A stretch of 64,000 nucleotides of DNA from Gari tellinella (GCA_922989275.2 OV277856.1:87315038-87379037); one strand, 5' to 3'. Numbered from the stretch's first letter, positions 40,876 through 52,666 are shown. Numbers and translations are program-made. The notes: generated by a model from the letters alone, not told the origin.

Positions 40876-41091
40876 CTAGTTCACTATCAAGACGTCATTT
40901 GCTTTAAATACTTGTTGTCTGCTTTATATCTCAAATCTGAAGTAAAATCGTAATGAGTGGCAAATTGTTTGGATCTTGACCAGACGCCGCGTTACGCGGC
41001 GTCTGATCAAGATCCAAACTGTTTGCATATTACTAGTGTACTCGTTTGCATAAAACAAATGTACTCGTGGTAAGCCATTGAAGGGGTTCAA
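40876..41091 (-). mobile_element. Family C MITE
   Basis: AGTTCACTATCAAGACGTCA, TTGTTGTCTGCTTTATATC, then a perfect core at 40963-41027 (ATTGTTTGGATCTTGACC side slightly worn, tip CCGCGTTACGCGG), CTAGTGTACTCG twice, and GCCATTGAAGGGGTTCAA. The GTGTACTCG...CAAATGTACTCG doubling is a local duplication. Confidence 0.78.
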
Positions 41092-41399
41092 ACGTACCTT
41101 ACGGAGTCTGTTTACCTGGATCTTTGTTGAAAATGAATTAAAAGTTGGCCTTCTCATGAGATTACACTAATGTTTGAGTGACTAAGCATTGTTCTCCGCA
41201 GGAGTGTATTCCTAGATATACATGTAAATTGCCCTGGGCTACTCTATACTCGCGCTGAAATCCACACAATATTAGCTACCCCTAAAGATATAATTTATTT
41301 CATACAAAAACACCGCAACAAACAAATAATCACTATTCGAACAATACTTAAACAGCAAGGAGATGTTTTTTCTCTCTTAATAAGAAAAAGGTAAAGTAC

Positions 41400-41727
41400 C
41401 AGTTAAAGTCTACTTTCAGTCCGAATGACCGATCAGCCGACTGTACATTTACCCCCTGATCATTGAGCCATCTTGCCTACACTATTGAGTACTGCTAACA
41501 TATGGCGCATATTGCAGCCGCAGTACCGGCCCATACCCATCACATGTACCCATTTTAACCCCTTGGTGGAGAGGAGCAATTCGCGGTACATGTCTTGCTC
41601 CAGAACATTCATGTACATCATCGGGGATTCGGACAAAATTCCCTAGTCAGACCGCTGGTCCGACGGGGGATCGAACTCACAACCCCTGGCACCATAGTCC
41701 AACCTGTTACCACTGGACTACTTCCGA
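41400..41727 (-). mobile_element. tRNA-derived SINE
   Basis: On the minus strand GGAAGTAGTCCAGTGGTAAC gives an A box and GTGAGTTCGATCCCCC a B box at tRNA-like spacing. The tRNA-like head is at 41645-41727. The body continues through CTGACTAGGGAATTTTGTCC and TACTGCGGCTGCAATATG to about 41400. The acceptor stem does not close, so this is a SINE head and not a tRNA gene. A related head lies at 49480-49645. Confidence 0.65.
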
Positions 41728-41904
41728 CGTTTGTTCTAAAGCAAGCGTTGCCGTTTCAGAGAGTAAAGAAAGCGATAGAAAGAAAGACGAAGTAGAATAG
41801 GAAAAGCAGATAAAATGAGAAAAAGAATTGCTGCATATTTAACGTAACTCTTGGCTCTATCGTTTGTCAATCTTTTGAATAAATCCTAAAATTCGTACAT
41901 ATAC

Positions 41905-42120
41905 ATGAAGTTGGTTTTGTGGAGAAATGGTTTTCTTTCCAATTAAACGCATACTTCAACATTGCTCACGTTTTTGGAATAACTTCGAGTCTGAGCAGAC
42001 TCCTTACTGATTATCACTCAGCTTAATTATTCTTTTCTGTCATTGGCTTAAATTTATTATGTTGTATTATCGTTTAGTTTCGTTTAAACGGGAAATAGTA
42101 GCGCCTGTAAAATTGTGGTT
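41905..42120. mobile_element. Family A, very degenerate
   Basis: TGTGGAGAAATGGTTTTC, TTCCAATTAAACGCATAC, GAGTCTGAGCAGACTC and CGTTTAAACGGGAAATAGT keep the family order. The hairpin is reduced to a short GAGTC/GACTC remnant. Confidence 0.45.
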
Positions 42121-42196
42121 GTCTCCAAATAATAGCATTGACTTCAATGTCATGTTTGTTTTAATACGTCGACAAGTAAATATCAATCGAAATTAC

Positions 42197-42367
42197 AGCG
42201 CTGCCATAAGTGGATCGTGAAAAATCCTAATTCTAAAAATGTTCTATTTTTCAAGCGCGATTACTTAAAGCAGGTTGAAAGTAAGCATAATGCGCCTGCT
42301 TTAAGCTACAATCAGCTAGGATAAAAATCCGAAGGTTTCGGAAAAATCTTGGAGAATTGGCAGCCCT
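42197..42367 (+). mobile_element. Family D' MITE, shortened
   Basis: AGCGCTGCCATAAGTGG and GAGAATTGGCAGCCCT as ends. The D core is reduced: TTAAAGCAGGTTGAAAGTAAG, CATAATGCGCC, then directly GCTTTAAGCT, so the mirror arm of the GCAGAATGCGCC stem is deleted. Confidence 0.65.
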
Positions 42368-42728
42368 GAAGTTAGTAGTGCTAATGAGTTAAAATAGCAA
42401 AACACAGTCGTTTATAACTAAGGGAAATAATCTCACATTCAACTTGATGTTTGTATAAACGTGGTTTGTGTCCCTTCTGATACAGAAAACACACGTTGTC
42501 CATTTTGGTCTGCTTCTATTTGTTTATCTAACATTATAGGCATTTTGAGTGAGGAAACTTTGACCTGAATGTCAAACAAATGTTGTCCCTGGTTAAACGC
42601 TGCGATGCCTATGGCGGAAAGGGGGTAGGAGAAATAAATACCACTTAATAGGAGATTGTTTTAAATTTGGTGGTCAGATTATAGCTTTGTAATACATAAA
42701 CCACTGGGCACAAACTATTATCTATTCT

Positions 42729-43110
42729 AAATCAAGTATTCTGATGTGTACGTTTTGTAACAAAGACATAGAAACTATCGAGCATTTGTTTTGGAAGTGC
42801 ACTATCAGCCAAGTACTAATAAGAACATATTGATGTCCATTCATAAAGCTTTTCATAATCTCAATATGGAAACAATGCTCTTTGGTTTAGACAAACCGCT
42901 GATAATGTAAAGAATCTAATTCTCATCTTTTTAAAAAGGTATATTTTTCAATGCAAATACAAAACATATCAACCTACATCACAATGTCTAAGGAACTATC
43001 TATCTTTTAAAATACAATTTACTTAAGTCTATCGCAATTCAAAATAGTACTGAAGACTATTTTATAAACAATGGGAGCAGTTTAGTATTGTGTCAAAGAC
43101 TTAGACTGAT
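42729..43110 (+). pseudogene. LINE ORF2 C-terminus, L1/Tx1-like, decayed
   Basis: First frame (42729-42833) reads KSSILMCTFCNKDIETIE then HLFWKCTISQVLIRTY and stops. CTFC...EHLFWKC is the zinc-binding pattern after reverse transcriptase in L1/Tx1-type elements, with Cys at 42747, 42756 and 42798 and His at 42783. Other frames continue in order: METMLFGLDKP, then VKNLILIFLKRYIFQCKYK, then STEDYFINNGSS. At least two frameshifts and several stops exist. The RT domain itself is not present. Confidence 0.72.
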
Positions 43111-44308
43111 GTTTTCTAAAAGTCTGCACATAATTATAAGTGTTCGGATACATACGAAGGTGTAGGTGTATATGGATAATACGAGAACACTAGTAATATG
43201 CATACTCTTATGTATTATAACAAAATAATTTTCTGTTTAAAAACCACAAAGAAAACTAACCAGTAAACCTGTTTCAAGTACTTTTTTGTTAAAATATTAC
43301 AATATTGTTTTAATATGTGTTTGTAAGGTGTGTCGGTGGATGGCTCCCGGCCGCGACGCACCTAGGACGGGGGCAATAAATGAGGTCTTTACTGACAAGG
43401 CCTTGACAAAAAGTTATAGACAAATTATAGCTTTGTGCCATTTAACCCCTTACTCTTTATTGGTAGACTAAGAGAAAAGCAGAAAGCTCACCAAGGGGCA
43501 CTCTATGAACTATTACGTGTGGGCAAGTTCTCTGCGGCTTTTAAAATCAGAGCGGTGCATCAAAAACCATCGTATTTAAGCGAAACAAGTTGTCTTGGTG
43601 GACTTTTATATTGTGCTTATACATTGTAGTTGATATTGTATCATTGACTTGAAAAAGGCGTTCGTGAAATTCAGACAAACTTATCAACATTGACCTTGTG
43701 ATAATTGTATTTATGTCTATGATATTTCCATGACTGTTAAACCCAATATAAGCCTAATGTCCACCTAATAAGACATTGGTAAACGTGTAGACCCTGATGA
43801 GACGCCGTGTTTCAGAACATCTGCTGTTTTAATTTTACTTAAATCGTCTTGTGAATGGATACACACGGAGGTATCTTAACTCACCATTGTATCTCTATAA
43901 TGGACTCTTCCAGTAAGTACAAAGGGAAAGTTCATTGCAATATATAGATATACATATAAAAATTGGTAACAAAATACATCAAAACATCGAGACGATATAA
44001 GCAACGATGAAACTATTTCCGTTTTTCGGACTTTGAAAAGTAACATCCGTGATATTTTCATCTTTTAGATGTATTATTGTAAAACAGTAGGGCATATCTT
44101 AACACTATCGAATATTATACATGCTTGGGTGATTTAAAAACCAAACACTTGAAACTTGTCGTCGGAATGGCTCTCTAGGATCGGTCAAAGCAATTCTTTT
44201 TTAACAGTATCCTTTAATAGTGTTCTGTTTGCCCTGGATGTAATTCTGAACTTAACAAAACTTGAATGTGTACAATTTTAAAAATTGCAGCTTAGCGGTA
44301 ATTTCATG
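43111..44308. other. No clear feature
   Basis: GTAGACCCTGATGAGACGCC near 43788 is one arm of a hairpin without its mirror. The rest is unassigned; a GC-richer patch at 43325-43375 (GGCTCCCGGCCGCGACGC) stands out in composition only. Confidence 0.4.
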
Positions 44309-44547
44309 TTGAACTCTTTCGGCACCGAAGTCGCATAAAGTCGACTTTACAAACAGTTTTGTTCTTGATCAGCGTAACGCGGCGTCTGATCAGGTTCCAA
44401 ACTGTTTGACACTCGTATCGACATTTCTTAAGTCATACTACATTCATCTTACTTTGATTCGATCTTGCAGACAAATTGAGACACAGACGACAAATTAACG
44501 TTGATGGGGTAAAACACTCACGGTTACTTTGGCGCCGAAAGGGTTAA
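44309..44547 (+). mobile_element. Family B MITE with a one-arm hairpin deletion
   Basis: TTGAACTCTTTCGGCACCG at the left and GGCGCCGAAAGGGTTAA at the right. The core reads CTTGATCAGCGTAACGCGGC then GTCTGATCAGG: the first arm has lost ACGCCGC while the second arm is whole. Internal TGATGGGGTAAAAC sits about 35 bp from the right end. Confidence 0.85.
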
Positions 44548-46529
44548 GCCGCTTAGTACGGCTCATTTGTATTTAAACTCGTGACTATGAGTGTATTTCA
44601 GACGTCCATTGACGTCTTTGGGAAACATTATAAGATATTTCATCTAATATCTACTTCAGAAACAACAGTTCGAACGCAGATTAGACTTACAAAACATTTA
44701 CGATAAAATTACGGTAATTACGATATAACAAGATTTTTCTTGTTAGTACATGTACTTAGATTCTTTCTTGTTATTACGAGTTCACTTCTCATCAAATAAA
44801 CTTTCTCATTATTACAACATCATTTATTTTTCTGTTGGAGATCTATATTTCTTCCTCTCTATATATCTCCCCCTGTCTTGCTGTCTAGACAAGACGAACA
44901 GAAAACTATGAATAAGAATTCAAACATCACAAAATGAAAAATTTATTAAATACATGCGTATCTTAAAAGAGAAACAAAAAGCATAACTTTTAAAAAATAT
45001 CTGAAGCATCGTTTAATGTCTGGATGGACTTAAACCAACATCAGCTTCAATAACAATATCTATTTGAAAATGTAAGTGCTGACGACCTGTTTGATTAAAC
45101 TTGTAAAGACGATTCTAACAAGTAGTCACACTATGGGTTTTGGAGTATATATATCCGAGAAGTGTCTTGGGTAATGACTTTAAACTACATTTGTTGCTGA
45201 ACATTTAAGTCTACGGGACAGAATGAGGATAACCCTTATCAGCAGTTGCTCCGGGAGGCTCCTGGCTATAGTCTAGTACCCGTAATGCCTCCTCTACCAG
45301 GATACGGTACCCACTCCCCCTACTGCCTTGTGACCCACTGTCGAGAAATTGTTCGGAATATTAAGTTTACTCCTTTTTTAGTCGTACGTGTACCTGGTAC
45401 CCTACGCCCTGGTGTATTTATATTACGACTGTTGTGTGTGCACAAATATATGATTACGTATGATATTTACATTTCGAGTAAGACATATGCAAATACACAC
45501 AACAATCATACATATTTACGTGTATTCAGATGTCAGTTTGTGCAATACCTGCTATTGTATTTGACACACAATATGTGCATACAAAATGCGATTCCGTATA
45601 ACTAATATGTCATAAATGTATAAGTAATCGTTCAATCGTTTAGATACATATTGGTACAGTCTTTATAAATCAGGTATATAGTTATGCACATCTAGATGCA
45701 AATTAAAGTTTCACAATATATTGTACTGAACAAAAAAAGAATTTTGCGCTGTTTTGCAAACAAAAAAGCTTAGTGGATTCTATTTAGTTCGCAAAGCAGG
45801 TCGTAACATTTTTAAATGAATGAGGAGCATGCATTAAACTATTTGTAAAAGCTCGTTGAACAACTGCTTGTCTTATATAATAATACATATTTTAAAGAAC
45901 ACATTGAAAAGCAATTGTCATTTAAAAAACAAGAATAACAACTCTTGTTTGACTGAACAGTTATAAAAAGAAAGACAACTTTTGTTGAGTTTGTAATATG
46001 CTCATCGGAATATGTCAAGCAAGTAACCTTCATTTATTCATTCGCCACTTACTTAAACAACCTTTTACCCACTGAAGATCCAATACAGTTATCAAACAAT
46101 GTGTATCCAGATATGGTGATTGTCTTAATCTAAAACAGTGTTGGTCAAGTCACCCTCAACATGGTAAGATTATAGAAATTGTCTCGGCAAAAGTGTCGAA
46201 CCGCCAATGTTGCCAATACATATATAGAATGTAAGAACACTTCTTTTACACAACATAAACAGTAAGTGTGTACTTTGGAGTTTTCACCCGCATACTTCGG
46301 GCTTCGTCATTTAATCTGTTCTGTTGAGACCTTTTCTAAATTGAATATCTATAAATACATCATTTTTTAATATAAACCTGAGGTTAACGATAAGAAAATT
46401 CAGACATAGTTACGCTAAGTTTAGAATAGGTGAAGTGTACATGAACTGAAAATACAGAAAGACAGACAGACATATATTTTATTTATGTCTCAATTCTATA
46501 CATGATGAAATATACAAAAAAGAAACAGT
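44548..46529. other. No recognisable feature
   Basis: The longest unassigned stretch. A 119-codon frame at 45246-45605 has no family character. ATACTTCGGGCTTCGTCATT near 46293 and neighbouring text may belong to an unrecognised repeat. Confidence 0.4.
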
Positions 46530-46810
46530 GTAAATTTTAAGATATGACACTTAATTTTAATACATGTAGAAAGGGGCTGTATATGAATATACCAAGTGGG
46601 GAACGTGTTTGCAGGGTTTGTTCGTATGGTACTGTTGAAGATAAATTCCACTTTCATTATGTTTGTAGGGATTTTTGCAAATTTAAGAGATGTATTTTAA
46701 ACTAGATACTTTTATAGCATCCCATCCTTAATAAAATGTACACATTATTAGCATAAACAAGTGAAGCAAAAATTAAAAATGCTGCTCAGTACATACATTG
46801 TGCTCGTGCT
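46530..46810 (+). pseudogene. LINE C-terminus of another type, decayed
   Basis: Reads NIPSGERVCRVCSYGTVED then KFHFHYVCRDFCKFKR in one frame (stop at 46703). C-x2-C at 46610 and 46619, His at 46649 and 46655 and Cys at 46664 form a C-x2-C...F-H-F...C pattern recalled from the end of LINE ORF2 proteins. Other frames continue plausibly: FYSIPSLIKCTHY, then EAKIKNAAQYIHCARALK. Several frameshifts; no RT motifs are present. Confidence 0.6.
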
Positions 46811-47148
46811 TTGAAAATACATATTCAAAATACTTCAGCGCTCAGAATGTTACGCCCGAACAAAGGATTGGTATGCATTATGTGTTGATATATGTAATAT
46901 GTATCTACGTATGAAACTTGTAATACTTCTTTACTACAATATATTGGATGTTCATGTTTGAATGTATTTGTTATACAATGGGCTGAAGGCCTGGTTGTAT
47001 GAAAACAACTCACTTCTGATTTAACTTTGGTCATCAGAGACGGGGGCCGAAACACTATCCCGCACATCTGGGACACAAACATTAACATCGCTCACGAATG
47101 CTGCGAGCGGTTTTATAATCCCCAATGTAATAAACATTGCCATACTGT

Positions 47149-47353
47149 TTAATAACTCATTTGTGCCACGTGGATTCTTCAATGTTTATATATTGGATTA
47201 GTCCATTTTTTATCAAAGGGATGCCTGGTCAAAATTTTCATTTTCAATTTGTTTTATATTGAAATTCCTATCAGCAAACAATGTAGACTCTGATCAGAGT
47301 CTATACTGTTTGCCTGTGTCCCATATATGGGATCGTGGGCACAAATGGGTTAA
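47149..47353 (+). mobile_element. Family E MITE with hairpin tip deleted
   Basis: TTAATAACTCATTTGTGCC at the left and GGCACAAATGGGTTAA at the right. The core reads AATGTAGACTCTGATCAGAG then TCTATACTGTTTGCC. Compared with 21407-21640, the AGACGCCGCAT...ATGCGGCGTCT part of the stem is missing, leaving a shorter perfect palindrome. Confidence 0.88.
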
Positions 47354-47599
47354 TATTGATCAGAACATGTCGAAACGCAAGTCATATCCCCAAATTTACT
47401 GTAAACGTCGTAGGGACTAACTTGTATAAGGACGATGTACACGAAATGTTGCACTTACATGTGTATCGACTGCAATAAATGGGTATTTCAAAGAACAGAA
47501 AGTCAAGTTTTGTCTTAGTTGCAATATCATTGTGAAAGACAAAGTATTACAACCAAATATACGACCAACCGTGATATCTTTACAGTATTATCTGCATCT

Positions 47600-47650
47600 T
47601 TCCACTGTCTGTCTGTCTGTCTGTCTGTATGTCTGTCTGTCTGTCTGAGT
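47600..47650. repeat. (CTGT)n microsatellite
   Basis: About eleven tetramers with one ATGT interruption. Confidence 0.92.
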
Positions 47651-47984
47651 CTCATTCTAGCTTTCTGTATGTCTTGAGAAGACGACGAGTTACCTAGCGT
47701 CTCAAATATAAAAAATGGGTCAAAGTTGTTTGGCATTATAATGTTTTTTTCTTATTTGTTGCAGACGAACATTGCCACACGGTCCTAAGGTCAATCGTGA
47801 CATGTGTTATATATATAGTATTAAACTTATTGCTTCCAGTTTATCAGCTTATGTCCACTTACAATACAGTGAAGAACATGTAATACGTCGTGTCCTGTAT
47901 CAATGACACTGAACGCAACTGCACTTTACAATAGAATGTAGAACGATTAGCTATTGAAACTGTTGACAGTTTCTTTCAATCTGA

Positions 47985-48120
47985 ACTGTAAACATAGTGG
48001 ATTCTTATCAGACGCCGGTACATACGATGTTATTGCAAATATTTCCATTGCATACAGTGGAGAACCTGATCAGATACAGGGTACCCGGTGTCTCCTCAGG
48101 CTCAAAAGTGTTGTTCATTC
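47985..48120. mobile_element. Scrambled fragments of family A and core
   Basis: GTGGATTCTTATCAGACGCC, TTTCCATTGCATACAGTGG, AGAACCTGATCAGATACAGG and GTACCCGGTGTCTCCTCAGG. A terminus (TACAGTGGAGAA) is joined straight to hairpin sequence, as if the intervening arm were deleted. An intact A copy follows 60 bp later. Confidence 0.5.
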
Positions 48121-48179
48121 GTATTTTGAATACATTGTCAGAAATTAAAAAAACAACTATGTTGTACTATACATTTAAT

Positions 48180-48429
48180 TACAGTGGAGAATCTGTTATT
48201 CTTTCCCAATAAACGCGTTTACGCTAAAACTATTATTTGCAGTGCAAACAGTTTGGAGCCAGATCAGACGCCGGGTTACCCGGCGTCTGATCAGGCTCAA
48301 AACTGTTTGCCACCAAGATAAACAAGAATTATCAGAATTGTTCAAAAGTTGTTCTTTTCTACGTTTTAGTGCTTTGCGTTTGCGTACGTTTGCGTTTAAA
48401 CGGGAAAGAATAACAGATTCTCCACTGTA
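48180..48429 (+). mobile_element. Family A MITE, full length, well preserved
   Basis: TACAGTGGAGAATCTG and CAGATTCTCCACTGTA, terminal repeats of 28 bp with full identity. Core at 48244-48309, tip CCGGGTTACCCGG. Near-identical to the copies at 32378, 33259 and 56260 after reorientation. Confidence 0.93.
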
Positions 48430-49069
48430 CCTTGCTTTTGCATCGGGAACGTATAAATTCTACTCTTATGTACGAGAAATATAGAGTGTGACCGGGTCAA
48501 AGTATAATGTTCTCCTATGTTTTGCTATGGGATGTCTTATTTTGACTAACCTTAATGGCAATATGATACTCAATATTGAAAATTTTGCAAACGTCTTATA
48601 TCAGATAACAAATCGATATGTTTGTGTCAGATTTGTATTCGTACGATATATCATGTGTTATTAGGGTTCTTATCTTAACACTACAAAGCACTTGATGTTT
48701 AGAAACAAATGCAGACGATATTTCTAGTGCAGAAAGTAATTCATAATATTGCGGGCTAACATCATACTCTTACACGTCTACATTGCCTTGTAGCCAATAT
48801 AATTGGAAAATTTATCTTTTGAAATAAATGCGATTAAGCAAACATTATTATGAGAAAATCGGATTAATTTGTTCTACTAACCTAGATTATTTACAGACGT
48901 AAATCTTCATTGCAACCCTATCTCTTAGGTAGCCAAATTACCACTTAGCAGCTTTATTTATGCTGCATCCGACCCTGAACATTTAACTGTTTATCTAATA
49001 ATATGTGCAATCGGATCACCTTTCCAGTTTCAATAGGTACATGTAAAATCACGCAAGAGCTCGGTTGTT
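48430..49069. other. No recognisable feature
   Basis: AT-rich, no element ends. Confidence 0.45.
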
Positions 49070-49200
49070 ACTAGAGTGTAGATGATGTTATCCTTTTCCA
49101 GTTAAACGAATTCAAAAGCAAACGTAAAGCAACAAAATGTAGAAATAACAACCTTTTGTAAAGACGCATGATTCATCTTTACCTAAGAGGCAAACAGAGT
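49070..49200 (-). mobile_element. Family A fragment, left half
   Basis: AGAGTGTAGATGATGTTATCC, TTTTCCAGTTAAACGAATTC, AAGCAAACGTAAAGCAAC, then ACCTAAGAGGCAAACAGAG, where it breaks just before the hairpin. Confidence 0.5.
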
Positions 49201-49479
49201 GATGCGAAACAATTCTCCCAACCAAGCTTTTTACATTCTAAAGTTGAATGGAAAGTAGTCCTTGGACTACATACGAGGTATTTTAATCCAAAATGATGTC
49301 GGAAATGGTGGAAAACTTATGATTGGTAGTTTCCTATACCGGCTTTCTTCATTACGTGTGTACTGCATAAACTCCAACCATTATGTGTTTGGTTTGACCA
49401 AAGAGATGATTTGGCAACTTCCGTTTCTGCTATCATTGGGTTAAATGTACGCATAGGATAGAGGGGAACGGATGCAGAA

Positions 49480-49645
49480 AAACTCGGGCGCGATATCCTG
49501 CTCTCGCTGAGTTATCGATGCCCAGTGTAAATCACTGATACATCTGACGTCGGTTTATAAAGTTTCATCCGAAGGACTAGGCCTGGTCAAACTCACGATC
49601 CCTAGTACAGTAATCGAACGCGTTATCACTGAACCACGTCGGTTG
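49480..49645 (-). mobile_element. tRNA-derived SINE, diverged
   Basis: Minus-strand GACGTGGTTCAGTGATAAC corresponds to the A box and ATCGTGAGTTTGACCAG to the B box, the latter with a mutated core. The order and spacing match the head at 41645-41727. The body runs toward lower coordinates (CCTAGTCCTTCGGATGAAAC). Confidence 0.5.
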
Positions 49646-49994
49646 ACTGAAAGAGGGGGTTTACTGTGCACTGATACAAACGATTCAAATCCCTAAAGTG
49701 GTACAACATTCTGAGACATCTCAGTTGCATCTAAACTGTTTGTTAACCCTTTCACCAAAATGTTGTTGTGAGTAGTTAATACTTGTTGTTTGAATCAGGG
49801 CAAGCTAAAAATAAATCAGTACGCTAGCTAATTCCGTAGTATTCTGCTTTTATATAAGCCTGCTTTGTTTGATGCAGGCAAGTTTTTATGCCATTTTATC
49901 CGTCCTTTCAAAACAGACAACTGTTGTTGGATATTGAGAAAAAACAACACACTTTGACCTTGCTCTGAAGCAATGGACTTTAGGTTTTAGGCAT

Positions 49995-50186
49995 TACCCC
50001 CTTCACTGTCTTACTCAATGTATAATGGTTGTTTACAAATGTTTGGAACCTGATCAGTCGCCGCGTCTTATTAGGATTCAAACTATTTGACACCCATTTG
50101 CAGATTCCTTAAGTCAAATTACCTAAACATTACATTATGAGGCATTGCATTTTAACAGCGATGACGTCATGGTAGTGAAGGGAATA
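49995..50186 (+). mobile_element. Family C MITE, hairpin arm partly deleted
   Basis: TTACCCCCTTCACTGTC at the left; CTGATCAGTCGCCGCGTC joins TTATTAGGATTCAAACTA, so most of the mirror arm is gone. GACACCCATTTGCAGATTC and GATGACGTCATGGTAGTG complete the right side. Confidence 0.72.
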
Positions 50187-50259
50187 ACGCAGTTTTACAG
50201 ACGGAATAACAAACATGTTTCCCACTGTACAAAGTAGTTGGTTATAAATGCATAACGCA

Positions 50260-50510
50260 TACAGTGGAGAAAACGTTATTATTTCCCAATAAACGCGTTT
50301 ACGCTATTATTATTATTTCCATTGTAGACAGTTTAAAGCCAGATCAGACGTCGGGTAGCCCGGCGTCTGATCAGGTTCCAAACTGTTTGCCACTCAGCTT
50401 AAAATAAATCGTGAGAAATGTCAAAAAGTTGCAATTTCCTACATTTTACTGCTACGCATTTGCGTTTCGTTTGCGTGTAAACGGGAAATAATAACGCTTT
50501 CTCCACTGTA
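50260..50510 (+). mobile_element. Family A MITE, full length
   Basis: TACAGTGGAGAAAACG and GCTTTCTCCACTGTA. Core at 50326-50390 with unpaired changes (CGTCGGGTAGCCCGGC). The right arm is of the GCGTTTCGTTTGCG sub-type, like 22952-23202. Confidence 0.9.
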
Positions 50511-50871
50511 ATGCCGGTTGCAGCATTGTACAGAGTTACAGTACCACAGGAAGGGACAAAGGAGCAATTACATGAATTAGTGTTTACTGTATACTATTGT
50601 CTGTTGTTTGCCATTGCTCTCCTTACTAAAATCGTTAAACGCAAGTTCGATTGTCTTTATTTCTATGTAAACGGGAAAGTACGTATGATTGCTTTTTCTC
50701 GCGGTCTGTTTAAAACACGTGTAGGTTTTATTGATGATGTTCAAATACTTGTTTATATGTTTCTAAAACAGGTGAAGGAACGTAAGTACGTGCATAATAA
50801 ATTGTGCGTCAGAAAAGGACACACGAACGTAGCGCTGAATTCGTTCAATTGTTTTGTAAATATGTTAGACT

Positions 50872-51032
50872 CCCTCACTACCATGGCGTCATCCTGTTTT
50901 TAACAATTGCCGTCTTTTTTGTTTGTCAAATATAATTTTTAGAGATTTAACTACATGTATTTAAACTAGTGTAATGTCTGTACATGATCATACTGCTGTT
51001 AATAACCAATGTAATCACAGTTAAGCAAGGGA
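50872..51032 (-). mobile_element. Family C remnant without hairpin
   Basis: CTCCCTCACTACCATGGCGTC, ACAATTGCCGTCTTTTTTG, TAATTTTTAGAGATTTAAC, AACTAGTGTAATGTCTG, ATAACCAATGTAATCAC and AAGCAAGGGAGAGG. Order matches C on the minus strand, but the whole palindrome is reduced to a few bases. Confidence 0.5.
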
Positions 51033-51063
51033 GAGGTAAATATGGTGTTCAGTAATAATTCAA

Positions 51064-51521
51064 GGTGTCGGCCTGGTCTGGAATCACTTCCGGGTCGTTG
51101 TGGTCTTGCAAGTAGTACCTTGAAAAATACAGTTTCCAAGATTTGCAATGTTTAGTGTTGCCTGTGGGTGAGTTTGAATGGTTTTCTTGATGAAAACTGG
51201 TTATTTGTGGTCATTTTTACCAAATGGCATTGTTTTAGGGGTCTCATTTCAGGAATGTTTCCCCAGGCGGATGCATATTGAATGGGATGAAAGTGAAATA
51301 TGTTTACCTTTATTTTGACAGTGACCTTAGAAAATTATTGATAGAAAAAATGTAATTGCCGATGTTATAGGTTGACTGGTATCAATCAACAGGGAAATGT
51401 CCATAGCATTAAAGGGTATGTCTTTTATAGCTTAGATCCTGTTTTGGAAGGAGCTGTTGGCTCTGAAAGTTAGGCATTTTACTATAGATTATATAGGGCG
51501 AAATTAGACCAGGCCGACACC
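51064..51521. mobile_element. 458-bp TIR element with TCAA target duplication
   Basis: GGTGTCGGCCTGGTCTGG at 51064 is mirrored by AGACCAGGCCGACACC ending at 51521. TCAA lies immediately outside both ends (51060-51063 and 51522-51525). The terminal repeats are about 18 bp, then diverge. The interior is AT-rich and non-coding, so it is a non-autonomous DNA element. Superfamily is not assigned; 4-bp duplications occur in several. Confidence 0.88.
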
Positions 51522-51525
51522 TCAA

Positions 51526-52666
51526 GGAAGATGTACGTTCATATTCAAATACTGGTAATCGTTGAATACTGCAGAACCTTCTCATTTGGTCTGTATTTAC
51601 GAATGACTGGCCGTATTTCTCATACATATTCAATTAATTGAACATTGAGACATAAAAAGGGCAATTCACAATTACGTATAGTCTTATATTGATAATTTAT
51701 TGGTTGTTTTACAATAATTGCAAAGTAACCAATAGTTCAGAAACTAATCAAAGGACTTCTATAGCAGCCATCTGATCTATGTTTACATTTCTTGCGTACG
51801 ACAAGAGTACTATTCACAGGCCCTTTGTATCTTCTACAGGAAGCGTGTACGCGCCCCCTGTATTCCGTTGGTTAAATGTTCACGGTAAAATCTCGTAACA
51901 CTGTGAACTGATGTACATCTCAAACTGTTAGGTTTGATGATACAGACGAGTGACTGCTTAAAAATTGATAACAGTCAAGGAGAACGTTCCATCAAGGGTT
52001 TTCTCCTTTGCTTTTATCGTGTTTTAGCTGGAAACATGCATCGTCAATATGTGCACTTACACTTGTATTAAACGGCTACTCATTGAATAAATAAATTGAA
52101 CTTTAATGACAAGTCATTTCTTATTTAAGGACAGAAGAAGAGTTTTCAGCTTTATCTTTGTTCTGCATTAAGCTGGCACATGTCTATTTAGGTTGCTTAT
52201 CTTGCTGCAGATTCCCATTTAGTACAAGTTTTACAGTATGTGTGTTTTGAATGGGACATGTTTTGGAATTTCTTTGGTGGAACAATGGCAATTATGCTTG
52301 ACCTTTGTGTCTGGTTAATTGAATATTTAAATACACCAACAAGGTCAAAAAGGCGGATTCTTTCTATGTTCAAGGCATAATAATCCAGTCAAATAGAAAT
52401 AAATAAACGTGCATTGTATACTTGAGAACGGCTTTGGTTGTTTTCATTTAGTAAATCAATACCATATATGATTTTTTATCAAGTGGATCACAAACATTTG
52501 TTATTTGTGGAAAGTTCTAGGGGAATTAAAAAGAAAGCAAGACATTCATTTCCGCTATTGTTTCCTCACATAAGTATTAGTACTTCGAAAATAGCAAACA
52601 GTGGAGATTTAAAAAACATTATATCAGCGGCTGCGTTAGAAATGCTACATCTGAATTATAATAAAA
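51526..52666. other. No clear feature
   Basis: AGTGACTGCTTAAAAATTG near 51950 and GTGTTTTAGCTGG near 52020 could be an old D/F core. No coding relic was found. Confidence 0.4.

Noticed and set aside
41645..41727. Functional tRNA gene
   Set aside because: The acceptor stem does not close, and a SINE-like body follows downstream.
45246..45605. 119-codon frame
   Set aside because: No conserved pattern and within chance expectation.
48242..48484. Recurrent MQTVWSQIRRRVTRRLIRLQ reading, also at 2239, 32366, 33225, 56208 and 62857
   Set aside because: It is a translation of the family A hairpin and arms. It recurs because the MITE recurs, reads through both strands, and continues into unrelated flanks.
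50511..50903. 130-codon frame starting at the edge of a family A copy
   Set aside because: No recognisable domain. It ends inside a worn family C element, and frames of this length are expected by chance.
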